64,000 nucleotides of DNA from Candidatus Sumerlaeota bacterium (GTDB lineage Bacteria > Sumerlaeota > Sumerlaeia > MWCT01 > JAUWMI01), in contig JAUWMI010000001.1 of assembly GCA_030613245.1 (NCBI GenBank), positions 186,001 through 250,000 on the forward strand, read 5' to 3'. Below are positions 1-8,853 of the stretch, piece by piece. Position 1 is the stretch's first letter, and each line of letters opens with the position of its first letter. The translations under genes and the position numbers were made by a program. Below the pieces are notes generated by a model. The model saw only the letters and a program-made list of their open reading frames with translations, did no database searches and was not told the origin of the DNA.

Positions 1-768
1 AGCCAGAAAATCCCTATTGTGGCTTTTGCAATCAAAGGGGTAACGCCGCCAGCCCTTGAGCAGTATGCGGAGAAGACGTTCTGGCTGGAACTCGGACAAT
101 TTGATACCATGGTTGGGCTGTTTCATGAGCATCAGCTAAGCCATGTAGTTATGGCTGGTAGAGTGCCGCACGCGGCCCTGTTCCAGAATATCCAGTTCGA
201 TGAGCGCAGCAAACGCATTCTCATGGCACTGCAGGATAAGAAGGCGAATTCGATTCTTGGTGTTATTGCGGCCGAGCTGGAACGCGAAAAGATACAGGTT
301 CTCGATTCCTCGCTGTTCCTTAAACCATGCATGCCTGCAGCTGGGTTATTGACCCCCGAGCGCCAGCTAACGCCAGATGAGGAGAAGGACGTCCAGTTTG
401 GCTTTCCCATTGCTCGCGACGTTGCCCGTCTGGACATAGGCCAGACAATCATTGTTAAGGATCAGATCGTGGTGGCTGTGGAGGGAATCGAAGGGACGGA
501 CAAGGCCATAGAACGGGGTGGGGAATTAGGTGGACTGGGAACAGTGGTGATTAAGGTGAGCAAGCCGCAACAGGATTTTCGATTTGATATTCCGACTGTA
601 GGCCTGCGTACCATTAAATACATGGAGAAAGCCGGAGCCTCTGCGCTAGCGGTCAGCGCAGGGGAGACGCTCTTTTTTGACCGTGATGAGTCGCTGGCGC
701 TTGCCAAGCGCGCCAATATTGCCATTGTGGCCATCGAAGCCCCTTCTGCGCAGCCTCCCTCGCAATAG
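1..768 (+). CDS. lpxI: UDP-2,3-diacylglucosamine pyrophosphatase LpxI (5' partial)
   Basis: LpxI (DUF1009 family) hydrolyses UDP-2,3-diacylglucosamine to lipid X in lipid A biosynthesis, replacing LpxH in many bacteria. The reading frame is open from base 1 (residues SQKIPIVAFAIKG), so the true start lies before the window; the in-frame GTG at 19 is internal. The N-terminal part has the family pattern AIKG...LGQFDTMVGLF...VVMAGRV. The C-terminal half carries the conserved GIEGTDKAIERGG-xLGGxGTVVIKVSKPxQDFRFDxPTVG block expected for the catalytic domain. The protein ends with a short Pro/Ser tail. Identification is firm; it shows that the organism makes lipid A. Operon partners would be upstream, outside the window. 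Confidence 0.93.
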   Translation, partial: SQKIPIVAFAIKGVTPPALEQYAEKTFWLELGQFDTMVGLFHEHQLSHVVMAGRVPHAALFQNIQFDERSKRILMALQDKKANSILGVIAAELEREKIQVLDSSLFLKPCMPAAGLLTPERQLTPDEEKDVQFGFPIARDVARLDIGQTIIVKDQIVVAVEGIEGTDKAIERGGELGGLGTVVIKVSKPQQDFRFDIPTVGLRTIKYMEKAGASALAVSAGETLFFDRDESLALAKRANIAIVAIEAPSAQPPSQ

Positions 769-838
769 AGACTTCTTTCTCAATTCTTTATCCACCCACT
801 GTCGTCAATTTAGCTGCCCTTCCTCCAAAATCAAGGGA

Positions 839-918
839 TTAATCGCCGATCAGTTGAACAATCACCGTGCGGTCGCGGGGGCAGTTGTCAAAGTCAACCA
901 GAATCCACCAAGACAAAT
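839..918 (-). pseudogene. YjbQ C-terminal remnant
   Basis: On the minus strand this reads WWILVDFDNCPRDRTVIVQLIGD followed by a stop (TAA at 839-841). It matches the last residues of the intact YjbQ gene at 3478-3897 (VILLDFDNRPRDRTVIVQLIGE) almost residue for residue, and the DNA is also clearly similar. No matching sequence continues further 5', where the metzincin gene ends at 955. It is a decayed second copy of yjbQ. Confidence 0.75.
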
Positions 919-954
919 CTTTGTGAATGATCATCAGCAACCCTACACAGTTGA

Positions 955-3327
955 TCAGTAATAAATCATCCAACAGGAGGCAGCTGTGGAGCCAGATGTA
1001 TTGATAAACGCGCCGATATCCCGCCGGCTGCCGTCCGTATTACCAGTCAACGGGTCACCCTCTCCGGCGCCACGTGAACCTGGCTGCAAGCCGAAGTCAA
1101 AGGGATGAGTGAGCATGAATGAAACAGGTTGAGATGTTTCACCAGGAAACCGCAGAGTGGTATAATTGTCCGTACCATTGAAATTCGTGAGATATCCATG
1201 GCTGTTGTTCCAGCCTGATCGGCCTTTTATCCGCAATCCTTGTATGTTGGATATCTCAATTCCGGTGGTGCCCGTTCCGCTTCTGTTCACCACCATGTTG
1301 TTCCTCAACTCGAACCGGTAATCAGGGTTGTCCACAATGCTCTGTGCATCAGCACGATTGGGGTAGTTAGCGAGATAGATGCCGGATTGACAGTCAATCA
1401 CACTGTTCTGCATGATGCGAACGTTCAGGTCCAGGTTTGCCAGGTGCAGAGCGTTGTAGCTAAGGTTGTAGAACAGACAATTGGTGATGGCGAAATTGTA
1501 CGTATTGAAAGTACCGGTTTTATAAATCCCCGCACGTGCATTTGCAAACGTGAGGTTGGAAATGCACGTCATCTGGAACTGAGTATTGCTGAAATTTGCG
1601 TTGGTTGCGTCATTTACCATCATGATATTGAGCGCACTGTTGTCCTGCCCATCCAGTATGACGTTTCCCACACTCTCACCCACCAGGTTGATGTTGGGTT
1701 TCGGGAGAATGGAGGTAGAAATGGGATAGGTACCGTTCATGACAAACACAGTACCAGACCCTGCAGCATGTAACGTGTCGATCGCGTTCTGGATGGAATC
1801 ATAGGCGTTATTATAACTGCCCAGCTCCGCAAAAAGATCGCGTGGCGCATCATGCGGTCGCACAAATACCGTGTTGTTGTTCACATAGGAATCCTTCTTC
1901 ATTTTAAATGTACCGAGGGAGTCATGATACGTGTTACCGGCAAGGTCGGTGACCATAGCGTTGAAAAAGTTCGGACCGGGCTGCATTGCTGTACTAAAAT
2001 AGGACGAATAACAGGGAGCCCGGGAAAACACAATCCGACACGGTTCTGTCCTTCCGGTATCGGAGAAGACCAGCCCATCCCACAGGTCAATACCCGTGAA
2101 CAAATAAGCCGCATCGAGTCCGCTTCCAGCAGGTTCCTCTATGGCGCGCATTGACAGAAGGTCAGGCGGCGACTCTGGCCAGACGTATCCATAGGGAGGG
2201 TATCCGAATGCACAGAAAGGATCGGTTTTATCCGTATTTGTGGAAGAGGAATAATAGGGACTGTGCGCAAGATAATGCGAGTAGATTTCACCCAACGCAG
2301 GGATGTTAAGGTGCACCACGGTTCCGGGCGGGTCATAGGGATACGCCTGATCATTAAAACCGTACATCTCACTTACTGTGTGCCCGAAAAGGTAATAGCC
2401 ACCGCCCATAAGATCACTGTTGGCGGGGAGCTGGTTCAGCCCTCCGTGTCCGACACCAAACATATGCTGCATTTCATGAGCAAGCACTCCATGGTAAGTG
2501 CTCGTACCTTTGCCAAGTGTATCCGATGGCAGTCCGACAAAACTCCACGTTTCGGGTGTTCCCGAGTATGGATTTGGAACCACAATCTGTTGGGTGGTAG
2601 AACTGAGCGAATTTTCCAGGGCAAGTTTTCGGGTCACAGGATCTCCGGTGTCCGGAGGGAAGAAAGCCAGTATACCGGCCGTAATCATTGCCACGCCTCC
2701 CCATCCGTTTGAATTCGAATATACTGATTGACCAAGCCCTATATACCCACGAAAACCCGGAAGGGAATTGTCCCATACCGCAACGTCGGGAACAAGAAGA
2801 TAACATGTGGTCCGGGTCTTTTCCGGCAGCTTGCTGTATGAAAGGACGTCTTCAACCGCACGGCCGTACAGGACTGCTCCATTAAGTCCTGCTGCGTCAC
2901 CCCAGTAGCCTGCCGAACCCTCGGTCACCCTGGTACCGTGCACGATAAGGATCCTGATCGGTCCCGTACCGTTGTTTTCTCGCTCAAAATTCATCCGACA
3001 GCCTGGCGGATATGGAATAGTGAATATGTCGTTAATTTGCCAGTCGGTGAAGTCGTTGATTGTCTCGAGTGCCGTTCGAATTCGTGCTGTTGCGTCGTCG
3101 ACCTTGGCAAAGTACTCTGGGCAGTTCGGATAATGAGTATAGTCCAGCAACCGATCTGTAGGAATGAGATAAATGAGACGGACAAGATACTCCGGATTGT
3201 TCGGAATCGGTGTTGGCAAAGGAATTTCAGAAAAAACATTGTTGCCAACACTCAGTAAAAGACAACACAGCACCACAATACGGGTGACCGAATGGAAATG
3301 AGAATGATGCTTTTTCAGGATGAACAT
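955..3327 (-). CDS. Secreted metzincin-like zinc protease with C-terminal parallel beta-helix
   Basis: Probably an exported zinc metalloprotease joined to a right-handed beta-helix. The start is set by a strong GAGGAGG just upstream of the ATG at 3327, giving MFILKKHH and a signal peptide with hydrophobic core VVLCCLLLSV; a farther ATG at 3351 lacks such a site. Around residue 284 is HEMQHMFGVGH, the full metzincin zinc motif HExxHxxGxxH, followed about 13 residues later by SDLMGG, a plausible Met-turn. From about residue 510 the pattern DSIQNAIDTLHAAGSGTVFVMNGTY, then Asn-rich repeats ending in RRDIGAF, is typical of pectate-lyase-like beta-helix repeats. The chain ends in Ser/Thr-rich sequence and CWMIYY. 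No precise family or substrate is recognisable; the beta-helix may bind polysaccharide. It sits between an intact and a decayed yjbQ. Confidence 0.85.
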   Translation of the reverse strand: MFILKKHHSHFHSVTRIVVLCCLLLSVGNNVFSEIPLPTPIPNNPEYLVRLIYLIPTDRLLDYTHYPNCPEYFAKVDDATARIRTALETINDFTDWQINDIFTIPYPPGCRMNFERENNGTGPIRILIVHGTRVTEGSAGYWGDAAGLNGAVLYGRAVEDVLSYSKLPEKTRTTCYLLVPDVAVWDNSLPGFRGYIGLGQSVYSNSNGWGGVAMITAGILAFFPPDTGDPVTRKLALENSLSSTTQQIVVPNPYSGTPETWSFVGLPSDTLGKGTSTYHGVLAHEMQHMFGVGHGGLNQLPANSDLMGGGYYLFGHTVSEMYGFNDQAYPYDPPGTVVHLNIPALGEIYSHYLAHSPYYSSSTNTDKTDPFCAFGYPPYGYVWPESPPDLLSMRAIEEPAGSGLDAAYLFTGIDLWDGLVFSDTGRTEPCRIVFSRAPCYSSYFSTAMQPGPNFFNAMVTDLAGNTYHDSLGTFKMKKDSYVNNNTVFVRPHDAPRDLFAELGSYNNAYDSIQNAIDTLHAAGSGTVFVMNGTYPISTSILPKPNINLVGESVGNVILDGQDNSALNIMMVNDATNANFSNTQFQMTCISNLTFANARAGIYKTGTFNTYNFAITNCLFYNLSYNALHLANLDLNVRIMQNSVIDCQSGIYLANYPNRADAQSIVDNPDYRFELRNNMVVNRSGTGTTGIEISNIQGLRIKGRSGWNNSHGYLTNFNGTDNYTTLRFPGETSQPVSFMLTHPFDFGLQPGSRGAGEGDPLTGNTDGSRRDIGAFINTSGSTAASCWMIYY

Positions 3328-3477
3328 ACATTCCTCCTCGTTTTTCGCCATTAGAATGGCGAAGCTTTACCTGCCACCACGACCAGCCTTAAATTTTAGT
3401 AAATTTTAGGGGCAGACTACCAAACTCACCACGATGGCCAGCTCTCTGTTCATCTACAGTTGTTGAAACACGAATGC

Positions 3478-3897
3478 TCACTCACCAATGAGTTGCACAA
3501 TCACTGTGCGGTCGCGGGGGCGATTATCAAAGTCAAGCAGGATCACCTGCTGCCACGTGCCCAGGGTCAAGCGCGCCTTCGTAAATGGAATGGTCAATGA
3601 GGGGCCAATCAGCGCTGAGCGCAGGTGCGACGCGCCATTGCCATCTTGCCAGGTTTCATTATGAAGATACGGCGCATTCATGGGTGCAATCTTCTCGAGC
3701 ATCTCAGGAAGATCCTGCTGCAAGCCTGGCTCATACTCGATGGTGGTCACGCCGCCCGTTGACCCAGGGATAAAAACGGTCATCTGCCCCTCGGTCATCT
3801 TAGCGGTCTTTACCAGCTTTTCTAACCTGCCGGTCAAATCAACCATGTCAGTGAATCCCTTTGTTGAAAGCGAGATTGTTTCGGTTTTGATTTTCAT
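3478..3897 (-). CDS. yjbQ: YjbQ/UPF0047 family protein
   Basis: A 139-residue member of the YjbQ (UPF0047, secondary thiamine-phosphate synthase) family, a small trimeric cytoplasmic fold with weak thiamine phosphate synthase activity reported for some members and an unclear main role. The ATG at 3897 is preferred because AGAGGTG precedes it at good spacing; an upstream ATG at 3933 has none. Visible family motifs are VFIPGSTGGVTTIEYEPG, NAPYLHNETWQDGNGASHLRSALIGPS, LTLGTWQQVILLDFDNRPRDR and the C-terminal VQLIGE. Full length. A decayed copy of its 3' end lies on the far side of the metzincin gene. Confidence 0.93.
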   Translation of the reverse strand: MKIKTETISLSTKGFTDMVDLTGRLEKLVKTAKMTEGQMTVFIPGSTGGVTTIEYEPGLQQDLPEMLEKIAPMNAPYLHNETWQDGNGASHLRSALIGPSLTIPFTKARLTLGTWQQVILLDFDNRPRDRTVIVQLIGE

Positions 3898-3953
3898 ATC
3901 ACACCTCTGAGAAAATAATTTCGGATTTTGCATGGAAAAAATACTATGCTAAT

Positions 3954-4009
3954 GCGAGGGGAATCCGCCGCGGCGGATTACCCCTCGCGCTCCCCTCCTA
4001 AACCTTTAG
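3954..4009. repeat. Dispersed hairpin repeat, copy 1
   Basis: Constant outer arms GCGAGGGG / CCCCTCGC enclose an inner palindrome built on CCGCCGCGGCGG and are followed by the constant tail GCTCCCCTCCTAAACCTTTAG. Two further copies lie at 38934-39015 and 43451-43534. It lies in the 343-base stretch between yjbQ and the fumarase beta gene (3898-4240), where I see no gene. Confidence 0.8.
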
Positions 4010-4240
4010 TTATGGGCGAATGAAATCGCCTCCCCAGTTGATCACCATTTGGTGATTCATTCAAGAGCCGTTCAAGTGTTCCCGTAGTATCACATGCGGC
4101 TCGGTCAGCATCCTTAAGAATCTATTTGCCTTCATCCAACTGCAAAATTGGGGATTATTCGCGAAGATAAAGCGATGATTTGAGCAAAGCCTTGACAAAC
4201 GGGCACCCGATAGCAGCGAGTGCACATCCTGGCGGATAGC

Positions 4241-4810
4241 TTAAAAATAATCTGATTTAAGAGCATATTTGGAGCGAGCGGATTCGTACAGGTCGCCGCC
4301 ATGGATGTCGTTGATTACAATAGCGGGGAATTTCTCGACCTCGAGTTTTCGGATAGCTTCCGGCCCGAGCTCCTCGTAGGCAATGACTTCAGCCGACTTG
4401 ATTCTTTTTGATAGTAGTGCAGCAGCACCCCCAGTGGCAGCCAGATACACGGCTTTGTGCTTTACCATTGCGTCTTTGACGCTCTGGGATCTCGGCCCCT
4501 TCCCAATCATTCCTTTAAGACCCTTTTCCAGCAGCCGGGGAGAATAGGCATCCATACGATATGAAGTCGTGGGCCCAGCGGCACCAATGATCTGACCGGG
4601 TCGCGCTGGTGTCGGGCCAACAAAGTAGATGATCTGCCCTTGGAGGGGGAATGGGAGATCCTGGCCAGCGTCTAAGGCTTTCACCAGACGCGCATGAGCT
4701 GCATCGCGCGCGGTATATATAGTGCCTGTAATTAAGACGCGATCGCCGGCTCGAAGTTTTGCAATGACTTCATCGGTCAATGGAAGTGTCAGAATTTTGG
4801 GTTCTATCAT
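4241..4810 (-). CDS. Class I fumarate hydratase, beta subunit
   Basis: The beta (C-terminal domain) subunit of the iron-sulfur fumarase, which interconverts fumarate and malate in the TCA cycle. Length 189 residues, normal for the split form. Visible features are LRAGDRVLITGTIYTARDAAHARL, YFVGPTPARPGQIIGAAGPTTSYRMD, MIGKGPRS and YLAATGGAAALLSKRI, all characteristic. A GGAGAG lies before the ATG. The alpha subunit is upstream at 5052-5891; the two are separated by 241 bases of repeats, which is unusual for a heteromeric enzyme. L-tartrate dehydratase (TtdB) is homologous, but nearby malate and isocitrate dehydrogenases favour fumarase. Confidence 0.92.
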   Translation of the reverse strand: MIEPKILTLPLTDEVIAKLRAGDRVLITGTIYTARDAAHARLVKALDAGQDLPFPLQGQIIYFVGPTPARPGQIIGAAGPTTSYRMDAYSPRLLEKGLKGMIGKGPRSQSVKDAMVKHKAVYLAATGGAAALLSKRIKSAEVIAYEELGPEAIRKLEVEKFPAIVINDIHGGDLYESARSKYALKSDYF

Positions 4811-4893
4811 GGGTTTCTCTCCAGCATTTTTGTCTTTGTGATCCTGGGAAAAAAGGCTCGCATCCTATTGGTTTTCTGTTGGATTGCACAGGC

Positions 4894-4968
4894 AAGGATG
4901 CCTGTGCCACCGGCTTTTAAAGATGCCTATGCTACCTGCTATTAAGGATGCCTGTGCCACCAGCTTTC
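4894..4968. repeat. Three 25-bp tandem repeats between fumarase genes
   Basis: Three back-to-back 25-base units, starting at 4894, 4919 and 4944, follow the consensus AAGGATGCCTGTGCCACC plus GCTTT. The first unit also forms a hairpin with the preceding GCACAGGCA. Spacing is too tight and there are no unique spacers, so this is not CRISPR. Confidence 0.75.
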
Positions 4969-5020
4969 ATTTTAATGGTCTTGGATTCCTTATTCATGTT
5001 ACAGGATACCATCACAGTGG

Positions 5021-5040
5021 CACGGGCATCCCTGCCCGTG
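5021..5040. repeat. CACGGGCA hairpin
   Basis: CACGGGCA-TCCC-TGCCCGTG forms a perfect 8-bp stem with a 4-base loop, 12 bases downstream of the fumarase alpha stop. Related G/C-rich 'GGCACGGGC' sequence occurs at about 38206 and 43672. There is no T-run, so it may stabilise or end the alpha transcript only weakly. Confidence 0.6.
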
Positions 5041-5051
5041 ATTTCGCATGC

Positions 5052-5891
5052 TTACAGGATAGTCTCCTTATGACGGTGTGCATGGCAATCAATATTTACC
5101 GCTACTGGCAGGCTGGCAATGTGACACGGATGCCTGATCACCTTAACGCTGAGGCAGAAGTTGCGCCCACCAAGGCCCTGAGCGCCATGCCCGGTTTTGT
5201 TGATTTCTGTTAAGAGGTCTTGCTCCAGCTGGGCGAGCACCGGTTCTTCATTTTCTTGCTCCAGAGGTTTCAGAAGCGCCTTCTTGGCAAGAATAGCGGC
5301 TGTTTCAAAAGTCCCGCCGATGCCTACGCCAACTACAATCGGCGGACAGGGATTACCCCCTGCTTCCAGACACCGCTGGATCACGAACCGTTTAATCCCT
5401 TCGATGCCGTCAGAGGGCTTGAGCATGGTGACCCGGCTCATGTTTTCACTTCCCCCACCTTTAGCGTCGAAGACAATTTTTATCTTATCGCCCTCGACAA
5501 GATCGAGGTGAATAATCGCTGGTGTATTGTCGCCGGTGTTCTTGCGGGTGAAGGGGTCACAAATGGAATTGCGCAGGTATCCCTCCTTATATCCCTGTCG
5601 TACCCCTTCATTGATGGCATCTGTGAGCAAGCCATCTTCGATGCGAACGCCCTGGCCCAGCTCAATAAAAAACACCGCAAAGCCGGTATCTTGGCAATAT
5701 GGGATCATCTCTGTCTTTGCGATCTCGGCATTCTCAATCAGCTCGCCAAAGATCGCCTTGCTGATCGGAGATTCTTCAGACTCCTGCGCCTTCTTGAAAG
5801 CAGTCATCATCTCCTGATTCAGAAAATAGGCAGCCTCGATGCAGAGTTTCTTGACTGCCTCGGTTATTTCGGATGCCTTTATCGTTCGCAT
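5052..5891 (-). CDS. Class I fumarate hydratase, alpha subunit
   Basis: The N-terminal [4Fe-4S] subunit of class I fumarase, 279 residues, full length. Three cysteines in the expected contexts (IPYCQDTG, NSICDPF, GNPCPPIVVGVGIGG) should ligate the cluster. The Gly-rich AKGGGSENMS and the C-terminal PVAVNIDCHAHRHKE are also family signatures. Start fixed by AGAGGAG nine bases before the ATG at 5891. It is transcribed toward the beta gene, and both subunits are needed for activity. TtdA (tartrate dehydratase) is the alternative, less likely given mdh and icd in the same window. Confidence 0.93.
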   Translation of the reverse strand: MRTIKASEITEAVKKLCIEAAYFLNQEMMTAFKKAQESEESPISKAIFGELIENAEIAKTEMIPYCQDTGFAVFFIELGQGVRIEDGLLTDAINEGVRQGYKEGYLRNSICDPFTRKNTGDNTPAIIHLDLVEGDKIKIVFDAKGGGSENMSRVTMLKPSDGIEGIKRFVIQRCLEAGGNPCPPIVVGVGIGGTFETAAILAKKALLKPLEQENEEPVLAQLEQDLLTEINKTGHGAQGLGGRNFCLSVKVIRHPCHIASLPVAVNIDCHAHRHKETIL

Positions 5892-6443
5892 AGTTTTGAT
5901 CTCCTCTGGTTTCCGTCATGCCTGCACAGCGACGCCGTTACCCGACTGCAGCACAGCCGCCTGATGTGCTCCCTTTGTCTTCTCGCTCGTGTGAACGCAG
6001 TTCTTTGAGCGCAGGCCAAGCAAAGCATAATCTTCCTCTTGACTACATTGTTCAAAGTGGCTCGGTCAAGGCAATTTTTTGAGGACTTCCTTGGAAGCCA
6101 GAATTTGTCGATCCGTCGGGCCAGGTGGCCCCCAGACAGAGCAATCATTGTTTCGCAGCCGTGCGCCTGAGGTAATTCTTTTTCGCCGACAAACGAGATG
6201 GTTCTTGACAGCGCTCCGCCAGATAACGTATCAACAATTGGGGGTAATTCGGGACACCAAGCGAATTCGCGCCTGATAAAATCCCATAGTTGATAGACCC
6301 GCAGAGGGCCAGGGTACGGATTGTTTGTCGACTTTCCTCGAGAAATTGGAAGGTCTTTGGAGTCGTGTCTTGCGTTTTGCGTTCCCCGCACGTTCAGCCA
6401 AACAATCTAAGCGAAAGACAAAATAAGGAAAGGAGAGCTCAGG
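5892..6443. other. Gene-free stretch
   Basis: 552 bases between the divergently oriented fumarase alpha gene and the first exported-protein gene. Open frames here have protein-unlike composition and no usable ribosome binding site. Promoters for both sides are expected here, but I could not identify convincing boxes. Confidence 0.5.
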
Positions 6444-7421
6444 ATGAGAACGCAAAGACTGATAATTTATACTATTGTGGTTATATGCATCATAGTTTCA
6501 AAAATTCATACTCATGCCAACTCTGTGTATAAGACAGCTGGTAGTGATACACTTGTTGGTTCGATATCGGGCAGAGTCATACCATCTGATGTTCCTTGTG
6601 TGATTTGCGCAGAAGAGCGAGGGGGAGAATATGGGGGAGTTGCGTACGCAAAACCTGATGGCTCTTTCAAGATAAGTAGACTAACACCTGGGACTTACGA
6701 CCTTGTCCTAGTACCGGATTTTAATGTGCTCCATACCCCATATTATGTTAACGCTCCTGAATCAGCCGGTCTTAAATATACTGTATTCGCAGGTCAATAT
6801 ATTCCAGAAGAATACAAAGGTAACTCATTATCAAATGATGATAGGAATCTTTTAGAAAATATCATCCAGCGAGATATTCCAGAGGCTTTTGCTAGCGCTT
6901 ATACCAATAAGTCTACAAGAATTGCTGATTTTTCTCATTCGATCTCACCAGTTTTCAAAGAGGAATTAACCTCTGCTTCACTGGGCGGGACACTACCCAA
7001 CGTAAAAAGAGGGTTTGACAAAGGAATGGAAATATCCAGACATACACAGGATAGAACTATTTGGCTACTTATAGGCAATGAGAGAAAGGCCGCAGCTATA
7101 TGCCATGTGAAAGAGGAAATCACTATGCCCTTCTATTTTATAGGCCGGAAAGAAGAAAATAGAATAGAGAGGATTAATGCGGAAAAAACGGATGATTACG
7201 CTTATTTTGACCTTTGTCTTCTAGAAAAATTCAATGAGCAATGGAAATTAACTTTACGACAGGCAGTGAGAGATCGAGTCTTTACCTTCCCGAGTGTATG
7301 CAACGCAGTTAAGAATCTTCAGATCAAATTCTGCATTGAAGGCCAGCTTGTAGGAGTGGTAGTAAGCGAGAACGAGAATACGGATATCGGAATAGTCACG
7401 TTAGAGGAATGGAAGAAATAA
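6444..7421 (+). CDS. Exported protein with carboxypeptidase-regulatory-like domain
   Basis: A 325-residue protein with an N-terminal export signal (hydrophobic LIIYTIVVICIIVS). Residues about 38-90 (GSISGRVI...PDGSFKISRLTPGTYDLVLVP) match the Ig-like carboxypeptidase regulatory/CnaB-like fold often found in surface proteins. The remaining two thirds are not recognised; they contain a Lys/Glu-rich stretch and no catalytic motif that I can name. AAGGAGAG precedes the ATG. The gene is A+T-richer than the housekeeping genes to its right, hinting at an accessory origin. It opens a plus-strand block of five exported proteins. Confidence 0.8.
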   Translation: MRTQRLIIYTIVVICIIVSKIHTHANSVYKTAGSDTLVGSISGRVIPSDVPCVICAEERGGEYGGVAYAKPDGSFKISRLTPGTYDLVLVPDFNVLHTPYYVNAPESAGLKYTVFAGQYIPEEYKGNSLSNDDRNLLENIIQRDIPEAFASAYTNKSTRIADFSHSISPVFKEELTSASLGGTLPNVKRGFDKGMEISRHTQDRTIWLLIGNERKAAAICHVKEEITMPFYFIGRKEENRIERINAEKTDDYAYFDLCLLEKFNEQWKLTLRQAVRDRVFTFPSVCNAVKNLQIKFCIEGQLVGVVVSENENTDIGIVTLEEWKK

Positions 7422-7626
7422 AGAAGAGTACCAAGGGCCTAGCCTTCTTGAAATATTAAATCTTTATCCTGTTTTGATTGGGGCTTTATTTCTTGCTCTG
7501 GTGACGGCCATTTGCGGACCTATCCAGCATCACAGAACGCGCCGGCGCAATGAAAATCTATCGAGTGGGAATTCGGGCGAATTCCACGGAGTTTGACTTC
7601 AATGATGGAAGGAAGGAGAAAGGCAG

Positions 7627-8538
7627 ATGATTCACAATTATTATACTAGGGCAGTATATCTAATGGTCTTTATATTCGCCATCTCCATTACTGCAAATTC
7701 TCAGGAAAGTGCGAACAGCTACCTGCAAAAGCGAAAGGAATTTCTCCAAAGTAAATCACGGGAAGAACTTTATAATATCTATAAGGCAGTTGGTGGTAGC
7801 CGGATTGCAGCCATGGAGGAATGTGCAAGGGCCTATAGAGAAGCAAAGATGAACAAGGAAACGATGGAGGTTTACAATGAGATTTTAGGTGATCCCAAGC
7901 TCACGGAATCCTACAGGCAAGTCGTTCGCGCAGAACTGGCCTCTTTCTATCACGAGCTAAAGGATTATCAAAAGGCACTTGCTCTGTGCGACGAAATTAT
8001 AAAGAATCCTGCACCCTCTGAATATTCAAAGTTCAAGGCTTTCTCGAGAAAAGTACGTTGTCTAAGAGAATTGAAAAAGTACAAAGAGGCTATTGACACC
8101 ATTGCTCAGTGGAATGAGATGATTAAGAAGAGCAAGTATCCTGAAAAGATCTATAGCTTGGGTACACCGATGTCCGGGGGCCTGGAGTTCAGGGCAAAAG
8201 AGCAACTGGCATTCATTTACCAAGAGCAAGGGAAATATGCAGAGGCGATTAAAGCGCGAAAGGAAATATTAGATTGGATTGCAAACATAGATTGGGAAGG
8301 AAAGCAGATAGAACCTATGACGAGGAAATATTATGAAACTAACAGCAATACGGCTTATCCTATGGTGATGGGCGATTGCTATAAAGAGATGGGCGAATAC
8401 AGTCTTGCTCTAGCGGAATATGAAAAGGCGCTCGAAAATATGAAGAAAGAAAAAATTACTGGCCCTAAGGGATTTAGAGAGAAGAAAATAAAGGAGCTCG
8501 AAGGATTAATTTCTGTGTGTAAACAAAATATACAGTAA
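7627..8538 (+). CDS. Exported TPR-repeat protein (first of three)
   Basis: 303 residues with a signal peptide (YLMVFIFAISITANSQ). Several tetratricopeptide units are visible, for example AELASFYHELKDYQKALALCDEII, LRELKKYKEAIDTIAQWNEMI, AFIYQEQGKYAEAIKARKEI and GDCYKEMGEYSLALAEYEKAL. TPR proteins act as protein-binding scaffolds; no partner can be named. GGAAGGAAGGAG precedes the ATG. It resembles the next gene (9023-10279) in composition and repeat layout, and the two could be diverged paralogues. Confidence 0.85.
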   Translation: MIHNYYTRAVYLMVFIFAISITANSQESANSYLQKRKEFLQSKSREELYNIYKAVGGSRIAAMEECARAYREAKMNKETMEVYNEILGDPKLTESYRQVVRAELASFYHELKDYQKALALCDEIIKNPAPSEYSKFKAFSRKVRCLRELKKYKEAIDTIAQWNEMIKKSKYPEKIYSLGTPMSGGLEFRAKEQLAFIYQEQGKYAEAIKARKEILDWIANIDWEGKQIEPMTRKYYETNSNTAYPMVMGDCYKEMGEYSLALAEYEKALENMKKEKITGPKGFREKKIKELEGLISVCKQNIQ

Positions 8539-8716
8539 ACAATATTAATTGAATTGCCCAAGCAAGCTGAGAAGGATGGTATTGTCCATGATGTATGTGG
8601 CAAGGATAGCCTTAGTTCTTCTTCTGGTCTTTGCGTCCTCATTGCTGGATGTTGTTATTATCTGATCTGTGATATATCAGGTGGTTGTGCATGCTGTTTA
8701 TATTGTTGGTGTTTGG

Positions 8717-8853
8717 ATTTTGGGGACGGACTACGAAATTCACATCTGCAGTGCCCCTGAATAAAGAACTAGGAGACTGGCGGGACTGGTTACTGGCGGA
8801 AGACAAAATCAAACAGACATGATTCGCCAGCAGAATCGCATCGGAAGGCCATG
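8717..8853 (+). pseudogene. RAYT (REP-associated tyrosine transposase) tail relic, family 1 copy A
   Basis: A 137-base block repeated at 11451-11587 at equal length. It begins ATTTTGGGGACGGACTACGA, a typical border of RAYT elements. It then reads VPLNKELGDWRDWLLAEDKIKQT, a stop/frameshift, and MIRQQNRIGRP. The W-x-x-WL ... IRxxNxxGRP pattern is that of the C-terminal part of Y1 (IS200-like) REP-associated transposases. It fills much of the 484-base gap before the next TPR gene. Confidence 0.7.

Noticed and set aside
677-961. 94-codon plus-strand frame after lpxI
   Set aside because: It overlaps the lpxI end and is antisense to the YjbQ remnant; no own signal.
4894-4968. CRISPR-like tandem repeats
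   Set aside because: Units abut without spacers and there are only three; also no cas genes. The 304-bp tandem at 38333 is likewise not CRISPR.
5879-6391. 170-codon open frame on the minus strand upstream of fumarase alpha
   Set aside because: Composition rich in Arg/Cys/Ser without repeats or motifs, no ribosome site, and it overlaps the start of the alpha gene; looks like chance.
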